64,000 nucleotides of DNA from Ustilaginoidea virens (GCF_000687475.1 NC_057318.1:1798001-1862000); one strand, 5' to 3'; counted from the first letter of the stretch, positions 19,987-32,899 are shown. Numbers and translations are program-made. The notes: generated from the letters alone by a model not told the origin.

Positions 19987-21580
19987 TCACTGCAATCCAA
20001 AGAGCAACTGCACCTTTGCCTCGACAACTCCATTCCTTGACTTGGTTTATTACGCGGGTTACGGATCCCCTCTTCTTCCTCTCGCTTGCTGACGTAGTCA
20101 TACGACTTCCGAATACGTGAAAATCCGTACGAGACGACCTGAACTAGGAACCAACCAAGCAAGATTTCTCAGGATGGAATAGCCGGCCGGTCGTCTTGTA
20201 TTGCAATTTTCTTCCTTTATTTACAACACAAGTGTTCATTTCATTTTGGTGCTTACTTGTCTCCTTTCTCATTCTTCATCATTGGTCATTTATGCGGCGA
20301 CACTGGGTTTGGTGGACCTCTTGGGCAGCACTTCAATCCGCAAGTTTTCAATCGTATCGTCAATCGCACGTTGCACGGCATACTTGGGGTAGCTTTGGCA
20401 GCACAACACTCCCCCAGACATCGGTTTCGGCATCTGGCCGGAAAAAAGTCAATATGCATAAAAGTCCACAGTCGACAACGTCAGGCTGCGCCTTGCAGTC
20501 GCTTGTAACATTATTATGAGAAGCAGTGTCCCTACCTTGGTGTTGCTGAGCTAAAGTGGATCGCAACTATCGATATACAATTTTTGAGCACGTTAACACC
20601 CGCGCATTTTGTTGATCCGCCTTACTTCAGGAGACTCGGAGGTTGATCGTGAAAAGATTTGCCGCTATTTACGACGGACCGCCCAAAAACCTATCTATCT
20701 GTATTCGCCTATCATCACAGCAACCTGGGTTTTCTCACATGCCAGTGTTCGTTGCAATATGCAAATTACAACCAATACACCCCTCTCGCCATAGTCAGTG
20801 TCGTATTCTGCATCCAAGCAACAATATCGCCAGCATGACTGAGTTTTTGAGGTGATAAAAAAAGCTGAGTCACTTTCATGGGTTCCTTGATAAAGATGTT
20901 CTGCTTACATCATTACTAATTCATCGTTTGTACAACACAGGAGATAAAAATGCCATTCGGTTCGCTGCTTCAGTATCCCATTCAACCATTGGACTCCAGA
21001 AACCATAACCACCTTGGCTCAGAATACTAAACATAATTTGACTGGTAAAATGCTTCATTGGCCAGGGCTGTGTGACGCACATCCCTATAAAATTCTTTGT
21101 GAGGGTCCTTGTTAGGGCCTTTGTAATTGCATAGTACTAATTCCGTTTGCCTCGCCACAGTGTACGAATAGACCCTTCGGACCATCATAGAAGCAGGCTG
21201 CACTTTTAAGCTCCTTCAGCATACTATATATGTACCAAATGATCTCATATTCGAGAAATAATCATCTCCAAGGTGCTATTACAAGGCTCGACTAAGTGAC
21301 TGTACACAAAAACAAAATCAATGGCTTGAGATCGGATACTGACAGTATATGCTGCTCTGCCAGCGAGATGAAGATATTTATATCACCTTCAGAATGTTGT
21401 CATGACAACATCCACGAAATTTCAAGCCAATTTGTTGCACTTTGTTCAAGCGAGAAGCCGGTGATGCAACCTTGAGAATGATCCTTGTTTGCTACTCTAA
21501 CACGGCCGCTACGAAGTAGATAAATATAATGTAATATAGCCCGCGATTCCACAGCCTTAATTTAATGACAGTCTGAGACA
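19987..21580. other. intergenic region between Tra2-like gene and sec39
   Basis: Ordinary composition with no RIP signature. It includes both 3' UTRs (the genes converge). Several short open frames exist on both strands, but apart from the small - strand frame at 20290-20433 none shows codon bias, splice structure or recognisable motifs. No tRNA, terminator-like palindrome or transposon piece was seen. Confidence 0.4.
20290..20433 (-). CDS. candidate small ORF, 47 residues, unrecognised
   Basis: Starts MPKPMSGG, contains AVQRAIDDTIENLRIEVLPK and ends SVAA before TAA. The composition looks like a real helical C-terminus rather than random sequence. The start sits directly after TTTTTTCCGGCCAG on the - strand, which resembles a 3' splice site, so this may be the last exon of a longer gene. 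An in-frame upstream ATG at 20511 (MLQATARRSL, like a mitochondrial presequence) is separated from it by a TGA at 20449-20451, which would need an intron or a defect. I do not recognise the family. Confidence 0.3.
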   Translation of the reverse strand: MPKPMSGGVLCCQSYPKYAVQRAIDDTIENLRIEVLPKRSTKPSVAA

Positions 21581-24422
21581 TCAATCATGATTAGCACGAG
21601 CTCCTATGAGCCATCCAACACCAGATACCAGCGTTCCCGTGGCTGCTTCACGAAGTTGATCCCGTTTCCTTACACGCTGCTGGAGCGCATCTGAGTAATC
21701 GGGAGAAGCCGAACGAGCACCTTCAATAATACTTTGTCGACTTGAAAAAGCGGTTATATTTTTCTGGGCGAGGCGGGCCGTCGCCCGGGAAAGGTCAAAC
21801 AGAGACATTGGTACATCCTCCATCTGACGCGTTACCATGCTTTCCTCGAGAGGACTTAATGAGGACTGCTGCTCAAGTTGTAGATCATCGAAGGCCCCGG
21901 ATGAGTGGTTATTGTGGATTCCTTCTCTACACATTATTTTGCCAATAATCTCCTCCTTCATTATCGAGTCTAGTTGCTCTTCGCATCGTCTGAAGTTCTT
22001 CAGAATATCTTGTAATTCATTGGTTGGTGCCAAACGTAGCGCTGTCGCGAGACACTCTATCCGTTGCTCAACGTGCCTAATATTAAGATCGCTACTCGCA
22101 GTCCCCAAATGAGAAGGTAATTGCGACCAGGCCGTGCGGACATATAGTCCTGCCTCCATGGCGGCCTTCCAGGACCATCCGTCTGATAGCACGTGCGTTG
22201 AAGAATCTGTCACAAGGCAAGCCAGTCGACTAGCCACATACGAATAAGCCGTCTCAAAATCGTCTTCTCTCAGGGCAGCCTTGATACACATGGCTGTGAT
22301 GCGGCGCTCAATTTTTTCAATGGTTGCTTCGGGCTGCTCTGCCGTGACTTGGACATCCGCTGGCATGCCAACGTTTGGGTACGGCAAGCCAGCTCTAGCG
22401 ATATTCGTGCCCATTTCTACAAATTCTTGAAGCCTAGTATAAGCGCGAGGGTTCTGTTCAAGAATTTTTTGGATGATTGATATAGGATCTGAATGCACTC
22501 GAAGAACGACGGGTCGAAACGGCTCTTCTGGTTGAATGGCCAACTGATAATTGCTCAAAGCGTATGTTGCTTTCAAAAGAGCCCATATTTCCTTTGTCCC
22601 AGGTAGTGACGGCCCTACTGTGCCAGGAAAAGCATGAATGCTTCGAGCAGTTAGTAGTGATCAGCAAACAACACCAAGAGCGGAACTTGCATATCATGAC
22701 AATGCTGGAGACCTCCTCCACTTCGGTCTGGATTTGTAGCGTTATCAAACGCTAATAAAGCTGATTGATAAACCACTTCTTGCACTATATCAGCAGACAG
22801 ATAGTTGTAACTGTCATCTTCGTACAATGAACGCGCCAAAGCATAACCTGTATTGAACATTAGTGTACAATGGTTACCGATACTGGCCGTCAAGAGGGAT
22901 CCAATTGGGCAAGGGCTATCAGACACATACGCCTCGTGGAAAGCAGCATTTTTAGAAACTCGGTTTCAATATATGCCTTCTTGACTGTTCCCAGCGCGCC
23001 ACAGGCCGAAACATACAGACCAGCGGTATCAGTCTTACCCCAGTCATGAAGCCACAACAAGCATCTCCGCGCTCGCAGCAAATTCGCGTCCCCATCCGGA
23101 GAGGTCTGGGAACCGATTTCACGCAACAGTTTGGCCACTTCTGTCTTTTGAGCCAACTCGTCGCGTAAAAACGTGAGCTCACCCACATTCTTGACCGAAG
23201 AAGGGCGACCATGGATAGTCAAGATGTACGCACTTAGAATTAAAGCTAACAGAAGTTTCGTGGCATTTTCTTGCGGGTCAGTGAGTGGGTTGCTCTGCTC
23301 GAGTAAATCGTTTTTCATACAGCTCGCAATACGGCCCTCTCGAAATATTGACAGGTTTTCGATGGAAAAATCGGGCAAGTCAGACAACATTTCCTCCAAC
23401 GATTTGCATGGTTCGTCATACGCAAGGTATGACCTTACCTTGGCTGTTATCCGTTGAAGGCTGGTTAAACACTCCAGTGTTGCTTCCGGGGTTATGTAGA
23501 CACATGCCAGGGTCAATGCGGCATAAGAGCGTTTGAAGTATTTATAACATGAGGGCGGGAGTTTCGAGCTTAGTCCGTAGCCAAATTCAACATCTTCGAG
23601 GCCATTCCAACCTTCCAAAATCTGAACTGCGACTGGCCACGACGATGCAGCTAGACTGAGGAGCCACTCACATATCTGATGCCAGACTGGGCATAGCAGC
23701 ACTGTTGGCTGGACCTCTTTCACATCCAAAGCATGCTCCCATCGCGCTGTATCATGTAGCCATGGTCCTAAAATGCTTCTCATTATCATGACAGCCCCGT
23801 CTTGTCGTCTATCCAAATGATTCAGTTGGGATACAAGGTACTCGCTAGCTGTGCGATGTGGTAAGCTCTCAAATTGATGCAGGGAATATTCGGGTAATTC
23901 CCCAACTCGAAGCTCCGAGTTCCTTCTTATGTATGGCAGAGCGGTGCATACAATCCAGTCATGTAATTCGGTACTGTGGTTAACGAATGGCAGCAGTAAA
24001 TCCAGCAGCTGACCGACCATTCCAGCTTCGTGATTCATGGATCGAGCTCTTAGTGACAGAAAGCGTCCGAGTGGATCGTTTCGGAATGTTTCAGGCGCAT
24101 CAAAGCATGATAGCGGCCGTAGCAGCAGCCTTCTGGCCTCTTTAGCCGCTTGATCGTCTGTCAAATCTATCACCAGTATATCCTCCACGGCGACAGTGTC
24201 CCCGTTCAGAAGGCGTCCATCGGCTGTTTGGGTAAGAAGGCCCACGTATTCAGCAGGTTTCACTGATTCGGGCAAGTACGTGAGGATAATTCGCAGCAGA
24301 AGCTGATGATGCAGAGTGGAAGCGTAAACTTTGGCCAAAGCGGCAAGGCTACCTATGTCTGCATTCAGAGCGGCGTGCACGGCAGAAAGCAACACCTTCG
24401 CGGGCGATAAAGCGCTAATCAT
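21581..24422 (-). CDS. sec39: Sec39-domain protein, Dsl1 tethering complex subunit
   Basis: Three exons on the - strand: 24422-22931, 22847-22691 and 22640-21581, giving 902 residues, usual for fungal Sec39. The Sec39 domain covers most of the protein. Recognisable family blocks are the N-terminal SPAKVLLSAVHAALNADIG, LLLRIILTYLPES and EYVGLL; central LGPWL; KKAYIETEFLKMLL; SDPISIIQKILEQNPRAYT; and DDFETAYSYVASRL. Sec39 works with Dsl1 and Tip20 on the ER membrane to tether COPI vesicles returning from the Golgi. It is soluble and mostly helical, and no signal peptide or membrane segment is seen. Intron 1 (GTATGT...CACTAATG...ACAG) restores LLSTRRYALARSLYE. Intron 2 uses a GC donor (GCAAGT) and joins HCHD to IHAFPGTVG. 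The reading frame is intact. Confidence 0.93.
22641..22690 (-). other. GC-AG intron in sec39 (50 nt)
   Basis: The donor is AT/GCAAGT at 22690, the branch site CTACTAAC and the acceptor CTCGAAG at 22641. GT donors nearby either break the frame or remove residues typical of the family, whereas this choice gives a continuous Sec39 reading in the right phase. Confidence 0.75.
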
Positions 24423-24822
24423 CGTGAAAGTCGGCGGATTACCACGGAAGAGGATTGCAGTACCCTCTGATCCTTATGAGAGAATATACTGCTGCTGCTT
24501 TGCATCCGGTTAGAAGGCTTCCTTGTACAGCGAGCGTCTGGTTTGTCCTTAGCTGGAGCAAGGGGCTGCTGCTTAGGGGATTTACGTACTTCAGGCAGGA
24601 AGAAGTTTATGGTCGTAAAATTGCAATTATGGTGAGGAATGCAAGAATCGCGGCGCTAAAAGGGACATATACTAGAAGCCTCATGGATGCCTGGTACCTC
24701 AGGCACCAATATACCTACCTAGTGCTTCTTCAGTGAACTTTTGACTTCACATTTCTTCTTGACAGCTATGTTCCACGACATCACGTTCTGAATATCACGA
24801 TCGCACAATCTATCCGTCTATC
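24423..24822. promoter_or_regulatory. divergent promoter region, sec39 and NDUFS5-type gene
   Basis: A 400-bp gap between two divergently oriented start codons. It must contain both 5' UTRs and promoters. No TATA box or CCAAT box is clear enough to call. Confidence 0.5.
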
Positions 24823-25226
24823 ATGGCATCAGGATATGGCATGCACGGAGGTACGCATTGGGGAAATCTGCCTTATTCTGTTTCTCTGTGACAACTGACC
24901 ATATAAATTGCAGGTGTCGGGCGATGCTTTCCGTTCTGGCAAGATGTGATGGCCTGTTATGTCGTAAACACGACAGCAGAAGACGATTCTGGGAAAAAAA
25001 AATGTTCTCCTGCATTAGAGGACTATTACGAATGCTTGCATCATAAAAGAGAGGTTTGTTTCTTCCCCAGTATAGTGCTAATTATAATATCGCGAATAAC
25101 CCGGTTCTCTAGCATGCAAGAGCAATTGCCATGAAAGCCGCCTATGCCCGGGCCGGTATAATAACGCCTCGAAACAACGCGCCAAGTGCCGAACAAGTAC
25201 GCGATCTCGGTTTATTAAAGAAGTAA
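24823..25226 (+). CDS. NADH:ubiquinone oxidoreductase NDUFS5-type (15 kDa) subunit
   Basis: Exons are 24823-24850, 24914-25053 and 25113-25226, giving 93 residues, the normal size for fungal members. The protein starts MASGYGMHGG and has a twin CX9C arrangement: CFPFWQDVMAC and CSPALEDYYEC, each Cys pair nine residues apart. The ending EQVRDLGLLKK is the conserved C-terminal element. It is an accessory subunit of mitochondrial complex I on the intermembrane-space side; twin CX9C proteins are oxidised and trapped by the Mia40 pathway, so no presequence is expected or seen. Introns are GTACGC...TTGCAG (63 nt) and GTTTGT...TCTAG (59 nt). The start has a good ATCATGG context. Transcription diverges from sec39. 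Confidence 0.92.
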
Positions 25227-25492
25227 GATACTATTTAGCAGGTGATTAACTAGCTTAAAAAAATACTTAAATTTTTAAATGGTGCTTGTACATAGAAATT
25301 AGTATTATAAGAAAAATACTATTACTTATTATCTCCTTTTGCAGTTAAAATATAATATTAAAAATGATATATATATATATTTTAATTAGTATAATAATTT
25401 GTAGGGTATTCTCTTAAGTCTTAAATTTTCTTATATAAATTAGTATTAAGATTTTAGGTACTAGTTTAATTATGATTGTCTTATATAGTATC
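25227..25492. other. AT-rich 3' flank, edge of the gene island
   Basis: Holds the 3' end of the NDUFS5-type transcript, then AT-rich sequence with a (TA)n run near 25365-25380, leading to the LTR at 25493. No gene is seen. The change to RIP-type composition happens across this stretch. Confidence 0.4.
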
Positions 25493-25780
25493 TGTCATAG
25501 GCTCGGGCTATGCTTGTGCTATAATGTGGCTAAAATACGGGCTGCGCCTGCGTTTAATCTAAAAAGGGAGATAAACGCATAGAGTTATAGGACTATATTA
25601 GGACTCTGATACGTATTATATATAGATATAAATAAACTAAATAAAAGATTCCTATTTAGATCCTTTTCCTTTTATCTTTAATTTATTTACTATATCTATT
25701 TAACGTCTATTTATAGTCGCTCTAGGGCTAGTCTTTTATATTTAAATAGACTTTCTTAGTCTTACTATTATAACTCTATA
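25493..25780 (+). mobile_element. Gypsy LTR, 288 bp
   Basis: Starts TGTCATAGGCTCGG and ends ACTCTATA, equivalent to the TG...CA ends of the LTR at 18060-18352 with CA changed to TA. It is in the + orientation. The internal Gypsy part that should follow is absent because LINE F begins at once. Confidence 0.7.
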
Positions 25781-25782
25781 TT

Positions 25783-27912
25783 ATTATTATTATTAAATTA
25801 CGCTAGAAGCTATTTAGAGCTAAATAACCTATCTAATACTTCTATAAAGATAATTCGGAAAGGAAAAACCTAATAGCCGGGAGGAAAACCCTTCTTATAT
25901 TCTTAAATTCTATTTTTTATCGCCCCGCAATAGGGGCGGCGGGTATCTAGTGCGTAAAAAGGTAGGGTGCGCAACCGCTTTAGACTATATCTAGCGGTAT
26001 TATATAGGAAGAATGCGAGTAAGAAGTCCTGGAATATTAGGTCTAGGTCGGTAGTCTTATTAAGTGAGAAGTAAAGGGAGGGTAAAGCCAGGGGGGTAGG
26101 GCTAATAGCGCGCTTGTAATAGGCGTATTCTCGCCAGGCGTATATCTATAGTAGCCTAGGCGCTTCTCGGTATATATTAATTTTTTTTAATCGGAAGAGA
26201 AAGTAAGCTAACTTTAAAGGTTAAAGCGGACGGCCTTAGGCACTATATTAGTATATAGATCGGTAATACCCCCTAATTTAGTGCCTTTTCTTCTTTTTTT
26301 CTTTTCTTTTATAATGCTAATTTTAAGGTATATAATAACCCCTCTATCGCAGTATAGGGCTAGTACTAACCCTATTAGCAGTATAGCAGCAGCAGCAACA
26401 ATAATAGCAACTATACTAATAATAATAATAATAAAAATAATAATAGCGAAAATGCCTAAACGGTCAGCTATACTAGATAAAGGGGTGAGTATAGGTCTTA
26501 TATGCAGCAGAACTATAGCTAACCTTTATATAGTAGCCTAGAGAACTATATATATAGCCTTGCGGGTTATATCTAATGCGCTTAGAAGATCCTGAATATT
26601 AATATTATAGCTAATAAGATATAGACCGGGTTATACCTGCTTTCTAGCGAGGCTAATATAAGTAAGGATTAATACAGCCTATTATCCTTATGCTTTAGCG
26701 GGTAAGATATATATGCCTCTAAAAAGGACCCCTAAGAACTAAATCCCGATATAAAAACTCTTAAATATATAAGAGACTATTGCTAGGGGGGTAAAAGTAT
26801 ATTTTTGATTTATATATAGTATAAATTATTAGCTGATTATCTTTACCTTTAGGTAGACGACTATAAGGCCCTTTAATAGAAGGCTAAATAGGTATCTACT
26901 TCTTAGAGGCATAATTAGGCGGTAATAATAATAATAGTAGTAGCAGTAAAGGGCCTTAATGCTCCTAAAGTAACCTAGGAGATATTAGACTTTAAAGAAA
27001 AGAAGGTTTTTACCTTAAAACGATAAGCCTATACCTAAGAGGATATTATTATATTATTATAGGTTTTTTTAGCCTAAGAGGGGGGGGAGGGGGCTTTAAA
27101 GGGGGAGTAAATTAAAAATAAAAGGGGAGAGAATAATAAAGAAAGTAAGGGGGGGGAGGGGAGGGAGAATGCCTTTATTACTAATATAATAATTATTAAC
27201 TAATTTTAGCCTTTAGGGCCTAAGAGATTTACTTATTCCTAATACTCTTTATTCCTACTATAGGATTACTATAAATATTATACGGGGGCTATATAGGGGT
27301 ATTTAGTAGCGCTTTTAGCTATACTAGATTAAAGGGATTAAGCAAATTAGAATTAGTTAAATCGGTTAATATTAAGTATTTAGTAAGCGATTATCTATAT
27401 AAGGTATAGTTTATTTAGTATAATAAATATACCGAATCGGTTATAAAGTAGGCTAAGGCTAGGATTAAACTTAAAAAGTATATACCTTTATTTATAGTAC
27501 TTTAGGCAAAAGAGGATAATATAATAGAGGTCTTCTAGGCCTTCCCTATAGTAATAAAAAGGTAATAGTACTAAAGGAACTTATTAGAGGTAAAAAAAAG
27601 AGTTAAAGCTAATTTTTTCTATATAGAGTTAGGTAAGTATTGCCGATTTATACTTTTATAGGTCTTTATATAATCGAGTTATTTTTGCTATAAAATAGAA
27701 GTCTAATGCCCTTTCGGCCGCTAGGGTTTTATACTAAGGGCGTTTTGCCTTTATTACTATCTAATTATTTTACTATTAGTTATATTAGTCTTTTATTAGT
27801 CTTTTTTTAGCTAAAAGCTAATAGGAGTTAAAATTAGGAAATAAAGTATAGGCTAAAGGTTTATAATTACCCTTTTTTTATTAGTATTAGAGTATTACTG
27901 CTATTACTACTA
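25783..27912 (-). mobile_element. LINE copy F, 3' part (left segment, with ORF3)
   Basis: Tail repeat (TTA)n at 25783, hairpin near 25858-25895, then the opposite-strand ORF3 and the end of ORF2. Interrupted at 27912 by LINE G and resumed at 34765. RIP-mutated. Confidence 0.75.
26335..27870 (+). pseudogene. LINE F opposite-strand ORF3
   Basis: Reads MTPLS-like sequence, a triplet-repeat block (about 26380-26450), then ATGCCTAAACGG at 26452 (MPKRSAILDKGVSIGL). A G-rich tract lies at 27075-27170. The distal part has FFYIELGKYCRFI near 27620-27655, matching LFYTKLGKYGRFI of copy B. In this copy the triplet repeat is shifted one base relative to the MPK frame. Product function unknown. Confidence 0.45.
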
Positions 27913-27930
27913 ATATATAGTTAATCCTAT
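27913..27930. repeat. target-site duplication, left copy (LINE G)
   Basis: atatatagttaatcctat here and at about 34747-34764. The exact length is blurred by the (AT)n tail of LINE G. Confidence 0.75.
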
Positions 27931-28079
27931 ATATATCGAACGATTTCGCCCGCACCTCGGTACCGGCGCGAATATACCCCTAAAACAGTTAAAAAGTTGC
28001 TAGATTAATTCCTCACCTCGTCTTACCCTATCCGCCGATAGCGTATTGGCACTAGGAGGAAGGCGCGGTCGAGGCGGCA

Positions 28080-29330
28080 GAAATTATAGACTTAGACGGA
28101 GGAAATAAAGATAGACTCAAGTCGAGCCACCATAACCACTATATCACTATCGCTAACGATAATCACGGACGAATCAGCAGTAATATCGCACAAACTAATA
28201 TAGGAACCCGAGAAGAAACCGAATTACTTAAATAGTATTACTAAAAGATTGTAGATTATATCCTAGCAGCCACGCTGGGAAATATATGGAATGCTATTAT
28301 TAGCCTAATCGATAGCATTAAATATATTAACCGAACTAATCCCGCCCTAAACCCGAACTCGAACCTTATTACGACTAATAATCTAGAAAAAGTAGTAGAG
28401 AGCGCTATAAAAAAAGCTTTTGCCTTAAAGACCCCCTTTAGAATGATTTAGGCTAGTATTACTACTAAAGGCATACTAACGATTATACTACCTAGACCGA
28501 CCACCTTACCTATACCGCCGAGAATCTACCGTAAAATAATAATTAAAGGAGATAGTATTACTAAAAACCTATAATAGAGAACCCCTATCGAGATTATAAA
28601 AGCGGTAAATATTACTACTAGAGGTATTAATGCTATTACCGCTCGCCGACTCTATAGTGGAGATATAATCGTTACCTTTATAGAAGCTATATCCCGTTTT
28701 ACTATAGAAACCACCTAAATCCCCCTTATATTCGGCATAAGAGCTATACTAAATATCCGCACCTTTAGTATTATTATTAAAAGATTCTTTACCTGATTCT
28801 CTAAGAATATCCCTATTAAAAATATTAAACTAAACCTAGCCTAAGCTAATAGCCCCGGCATTAGTAGAGTTACTATAAGGAAACCCCGCGAAAAAGTAAT
28901 AAAAGCCCCCCTAATTATTAAAGTAACTAATATAAAAGTAGTAAACCGACTCTATAAGACTAAAGTTATCTACTAAGTAGAAATCTTTAAGGCTGAACTA
29001 TATAACGAAACTATCTACCTAAGATAGTACTATTAATGCTTTAAATTCAGATATATTGCAAATTACTGTATAGAGACCCCTCGATGTAAATGGTATAGCG
29101 CAAAGAGATACCTTAATAGAGATAAAGATTGCCTTAGCATTATTAGCAATAAAAGAGAGTATTGCTTTAATTATTAAGGACCCTATCTGGCTTAGTCTCG
29201 ATTTTGCCCTATAGCGAATAGGCAATAGGATATTATAAAATAGGCTTATAGTACTAGACTAATATAATTCGTAAATACCGGCACTTTATTAATGCCTTCC
29301 CCCTCTATCCTAAAGGATAGGGGCTATAGA
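28080..29330 (+). pseudogene. LINE G ORF1 (gag-like, zinc-knuckle)
   Basis: The + strand carries a gag-like sequence ending in a Cys/His region at about 29050-29200. CIETPRCKW...KDC and a following FNYQGPYLA segment correspond to the CCHC knuckles of Tad1 ORF1 proteins, some Cys being lost. Stops are mostly TAG/TAA at former Gln codons. Confidence 0.55.
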
Positions 29331-29529
29331 TGCCTTATTAGTAACTCCCTAAGGGAGGACTCCCTAAAAAAATAAATCGATAGATTATATAAAGAAAGCT
29401 CTATTACCCCCAAGAGGACTAATAGTAGTAATAATATTGCTGTATTCTTCTAATCTAATTTATCCGAGCCTATTATTATTAATATATTAAAAGCCCCGAC
29501 CCCCTAGCCCTAATACTAATAATAGAGGT

Positions 29530-32500
29530 ACTATACTAAAATATATAAAAGAAATCACTATTAGCGTACCTCGCCTTTAACTATAAATCTAAACTAGATA
29601 TTATCGCCCTCTAGGAATTTATAGCCTTAGATAGACTCCCCTTATACTCTAGCCTTAGTAGATACTAAATAGCTGCCTATGGCAAATGCATAGCAATCTA
29701 TATCTATAAAAGATATACTTTTGGCTCCTAGGCAATAGACTTAGGCCTAGATTAATGCCGTATTATATTTTAAAATACTAATATCTACTCTATTTACTCC
29801 TTAATCCCTTCCCTAAATTAATCTACCCCCCTCTAGGAATTCGCCTAAACTACCCCTCGCCCCTATAGTATCTTTACTAGTAACTTTAATATCTACCACC
29901 CTATATAGGACCGCTCTTATAAAACCTCCCTAGGCTATAATACCCTTTTCGAATTTATATTAAAATAGAAGCTAACCCTTATAATACTATAGGGAGAGAT
30001 AACTAGATAAGCCCTAGGCAAATATAATAGCACTATTGACTATATATAGAGTATAAGAGACCTTAATATAGAGTTTATAGGGGCGGCAGATATTACTAGA
30101 TCTAATTATATCCTTTATGTAATCTAGGTAGAAATAAAACTAAATAAATTTCGCAAACTATTATTAATATACTAATAAAAGAAACTTAATAAAATCCTTA
30201 CTTAAGCTAAAACTAAAGTTAGGATAGCTATCCTATATGCCTCGCACCTATTTTAATCCCTTATAGAGATCGATACTTTCGCCTAATAGCTTACGACCTA
30301 ACTATAGGCTATTACTAATATCGCTATGCCTAAAAGAGGAATTAAACTACTAAAAAGGGCCCTATAGTAGACCTAGGAAGTATAATCGGCCATAATAGTA
30401 GCCTATAAGGCTATAAGAAATTAAAGAAAAGATTATACTAGCCTTAATTAGTTAATAGTATAAAGAGTAGAGATAAACTAAACTAAGGTTATCTAATAGG
30501 AAAGGTGCTAGATATAGAGAGAAGCTATTAATAAGGCTATAACGAAAAATGCAGACCTATAGTCCCTAGAGAAATAGGCCTAGATATATAGTAGACTCCC
30601 TTTAAAATTAAGAGAAATCTTTATACTTCTTTAAGGCAAAAGAGCCTAAATATAAGAAGTAAAAATATATTCCTTTAAAGCAGAAGTATTAATAGAAAGA
30701 TTCTTCCCGATATTAATAGCCACCCTTAATAATATCTTAGACCTGTAATTCCCCTACTTTATTAATACAATATTTGCCCTTAAAGATAAATTCTTTAAAG
30801 TAGATATCTATAATACCCTCCGATATATAGCCAGCTAGAAAGTACTAGGCCTTAATAGTATACTAGCGGGATTCCTTAAAGCCTATAGAGAACCGGTTTT
30901 TAGAGCTCTAATAATACTCCTTAATGCTATATATAGAACTAGTTACTACCTAATATAATTCTAGGAAGCTAAAATCGTAGTATTAAGAAAACCCGGCAAA
31001 ATACTTAAAAAATACTAAAAAGTAAGAGCCTAGCGCCTAATATCCCTCTTAAACCTTTTTAGTAAAATCCTTAAAGCTATAATAGCAAAAAGACTAATAA
31101 TAATCGCAAAAGAATGGAAATTACTATTAGATATATAAATAGGCAATAGAGTAAATAGATTAATAGATATAGTACTATATACCCTAGTAGAAGTAGTTAA
31201 GGCCACCTAGTAGTATAAAGGAATAGTATTACTACTATAATTAAATATCTCTATAGTATTCGATATTATTAACTATACTAGGCTTATATACCTCCTCCTC
31301 TAAAGTAGCGCCCCCCGATAAATAGTAGCCTAGGTCTAAGGCTTTACTGTATTATATTTAGCTAAAATCTTTTTTAAAGGCTAACCTACCTAAAGATTCC
31401 TAATTACGGTAGGAGTACCCTAAGGCTCTTTAATCTCCCTAGTTTTTTTCCTCTTCTATATTATACCCCTATACTATAGACTCGAAGTAGTAGATAACTT
31501 GCTAACCTTAGGATTCGCAGATAATATTAATATAATTACATACGGCAAAATAATATAGGATATAGTCGCAACCCTCTCGAAAGTATAGAAAATCTATAAA
31601 AAATAGTTAGTAGAGGCTAGATTGAAATTCAACCTAGTAAAGAGTAAGCTAATACACTTTACTAAATAATACCGACTGGATATTATAATAATACGATTTA
31701 GTAATACGACTATCTAGCCTATATAATACGCCCGATTCCTTAGAGTAGAGATTAATTATAAATTTAGCTAGACTGATTATAGGGCCTAAATAGTAAAGAA
31801 GCTAAAAAAGCAGAAGCTTGCCTTTATCGCTCTAGCGGCCTTTATATAGGGATATTAGTTCTGCAAAGCCTGACTATTATATATATAGGTTATTAGAACT
31901 ATAATTGCCTTTAGTATTAGAATCTGGCATACTCCTATTAAGCTAGGAGAAATAATAAGAGGTATTATATATAGTTTAGCCGCTAAATAGTCGAAGTGCC
32001 TCTATATAATTATAAGAGCCTACCGAATAATACCTAATGTAATTATAGAAACTGAAGTAGTAGTCCCGCTACTCAACCTTTACCTTAACCTAGCCTGATA
32101 ATAATTCTTTACTAGAACCTAAAAAAGTAGTATAGCCGACCTTATCTCTAATATATATACTATTATCTAGACTTAGTTATAATAAAGACCTACCTATAGA
32201 TAAAGGCGACCGACTAAGAATAGAATACTAAATTATATAGCCTTTAAAGATTCGATTTTACTTTAGGATAATAAATTATCCCCTATTTATTTTCTAGCTT
32301 TTAAATAGATAAAAAGATAGTAATCGAAGTAATAATTTACCTAAGTATAATACCCGCTAAAGAACCGCCCTACTGCTAAATATACCCCTAACTTTACCTT
32401 TATAAAGAAGATGCTAAATCTCTATAAAAACCTCTATAAATATAAGTCTTCCCTTTTTACCTAATTTAGAATAGAAAAAATAGGCTTTAATAAGTTCTTA

Positions 32501-32650
32501 TATAAGATAAAGGTCCTATCTATCTGCTACCTATATTGCTAATGCGGTTTTAATATAAAAAATATCGAATATATAATCTTAAAGTATAGTAACTATCTTA
32601 AAAACCCTCCTTTTTATATCTAAGACCGCCTTATACTAAATAAGCGTAAT
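29530..32650 (+). pseudogene. LINE G ORF2 (endonuclease and reverse transcriptase)
   Basis: The endonuclease core reads IFTSNFNIYHP at about 29868-29905, where an active enzyme has GDFN. Reverse transcriptase follows, with LGLNSI near 30850 in place of LGPDGI and an FADN box at 31513-31525 instead of FADD. The C-terminal segment ends around 32650. The catalytic residues are damaged, so the copy is inactive. Confidence 0.7.
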
Positions 32651-32899
32651 ATTACCTAAGCACTTAAAAATAAAGACTTAGCTAAATAGGTTATTAAATA
32701 GGTCTTTAATATCCGCCGGCTCGAATAGTTTACCCTAGCTATTATACTTACCGCCTATATAGACTTTAGCTCTAATAGCAACCTAATATAATTACACCCT
32801 AACCCTAGACTATATATATATATATAGATAATTATAGATAAAAATATAATTGACTATATAGATAGGAGAAGAACGTCTTTTTTATATAAGCTATTTATA

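Noticed and set aside
22564..22755. Short + strand frames opposite sec39
   Set aside because: Antisense to conserved Sec39 exons, without splice or start support.
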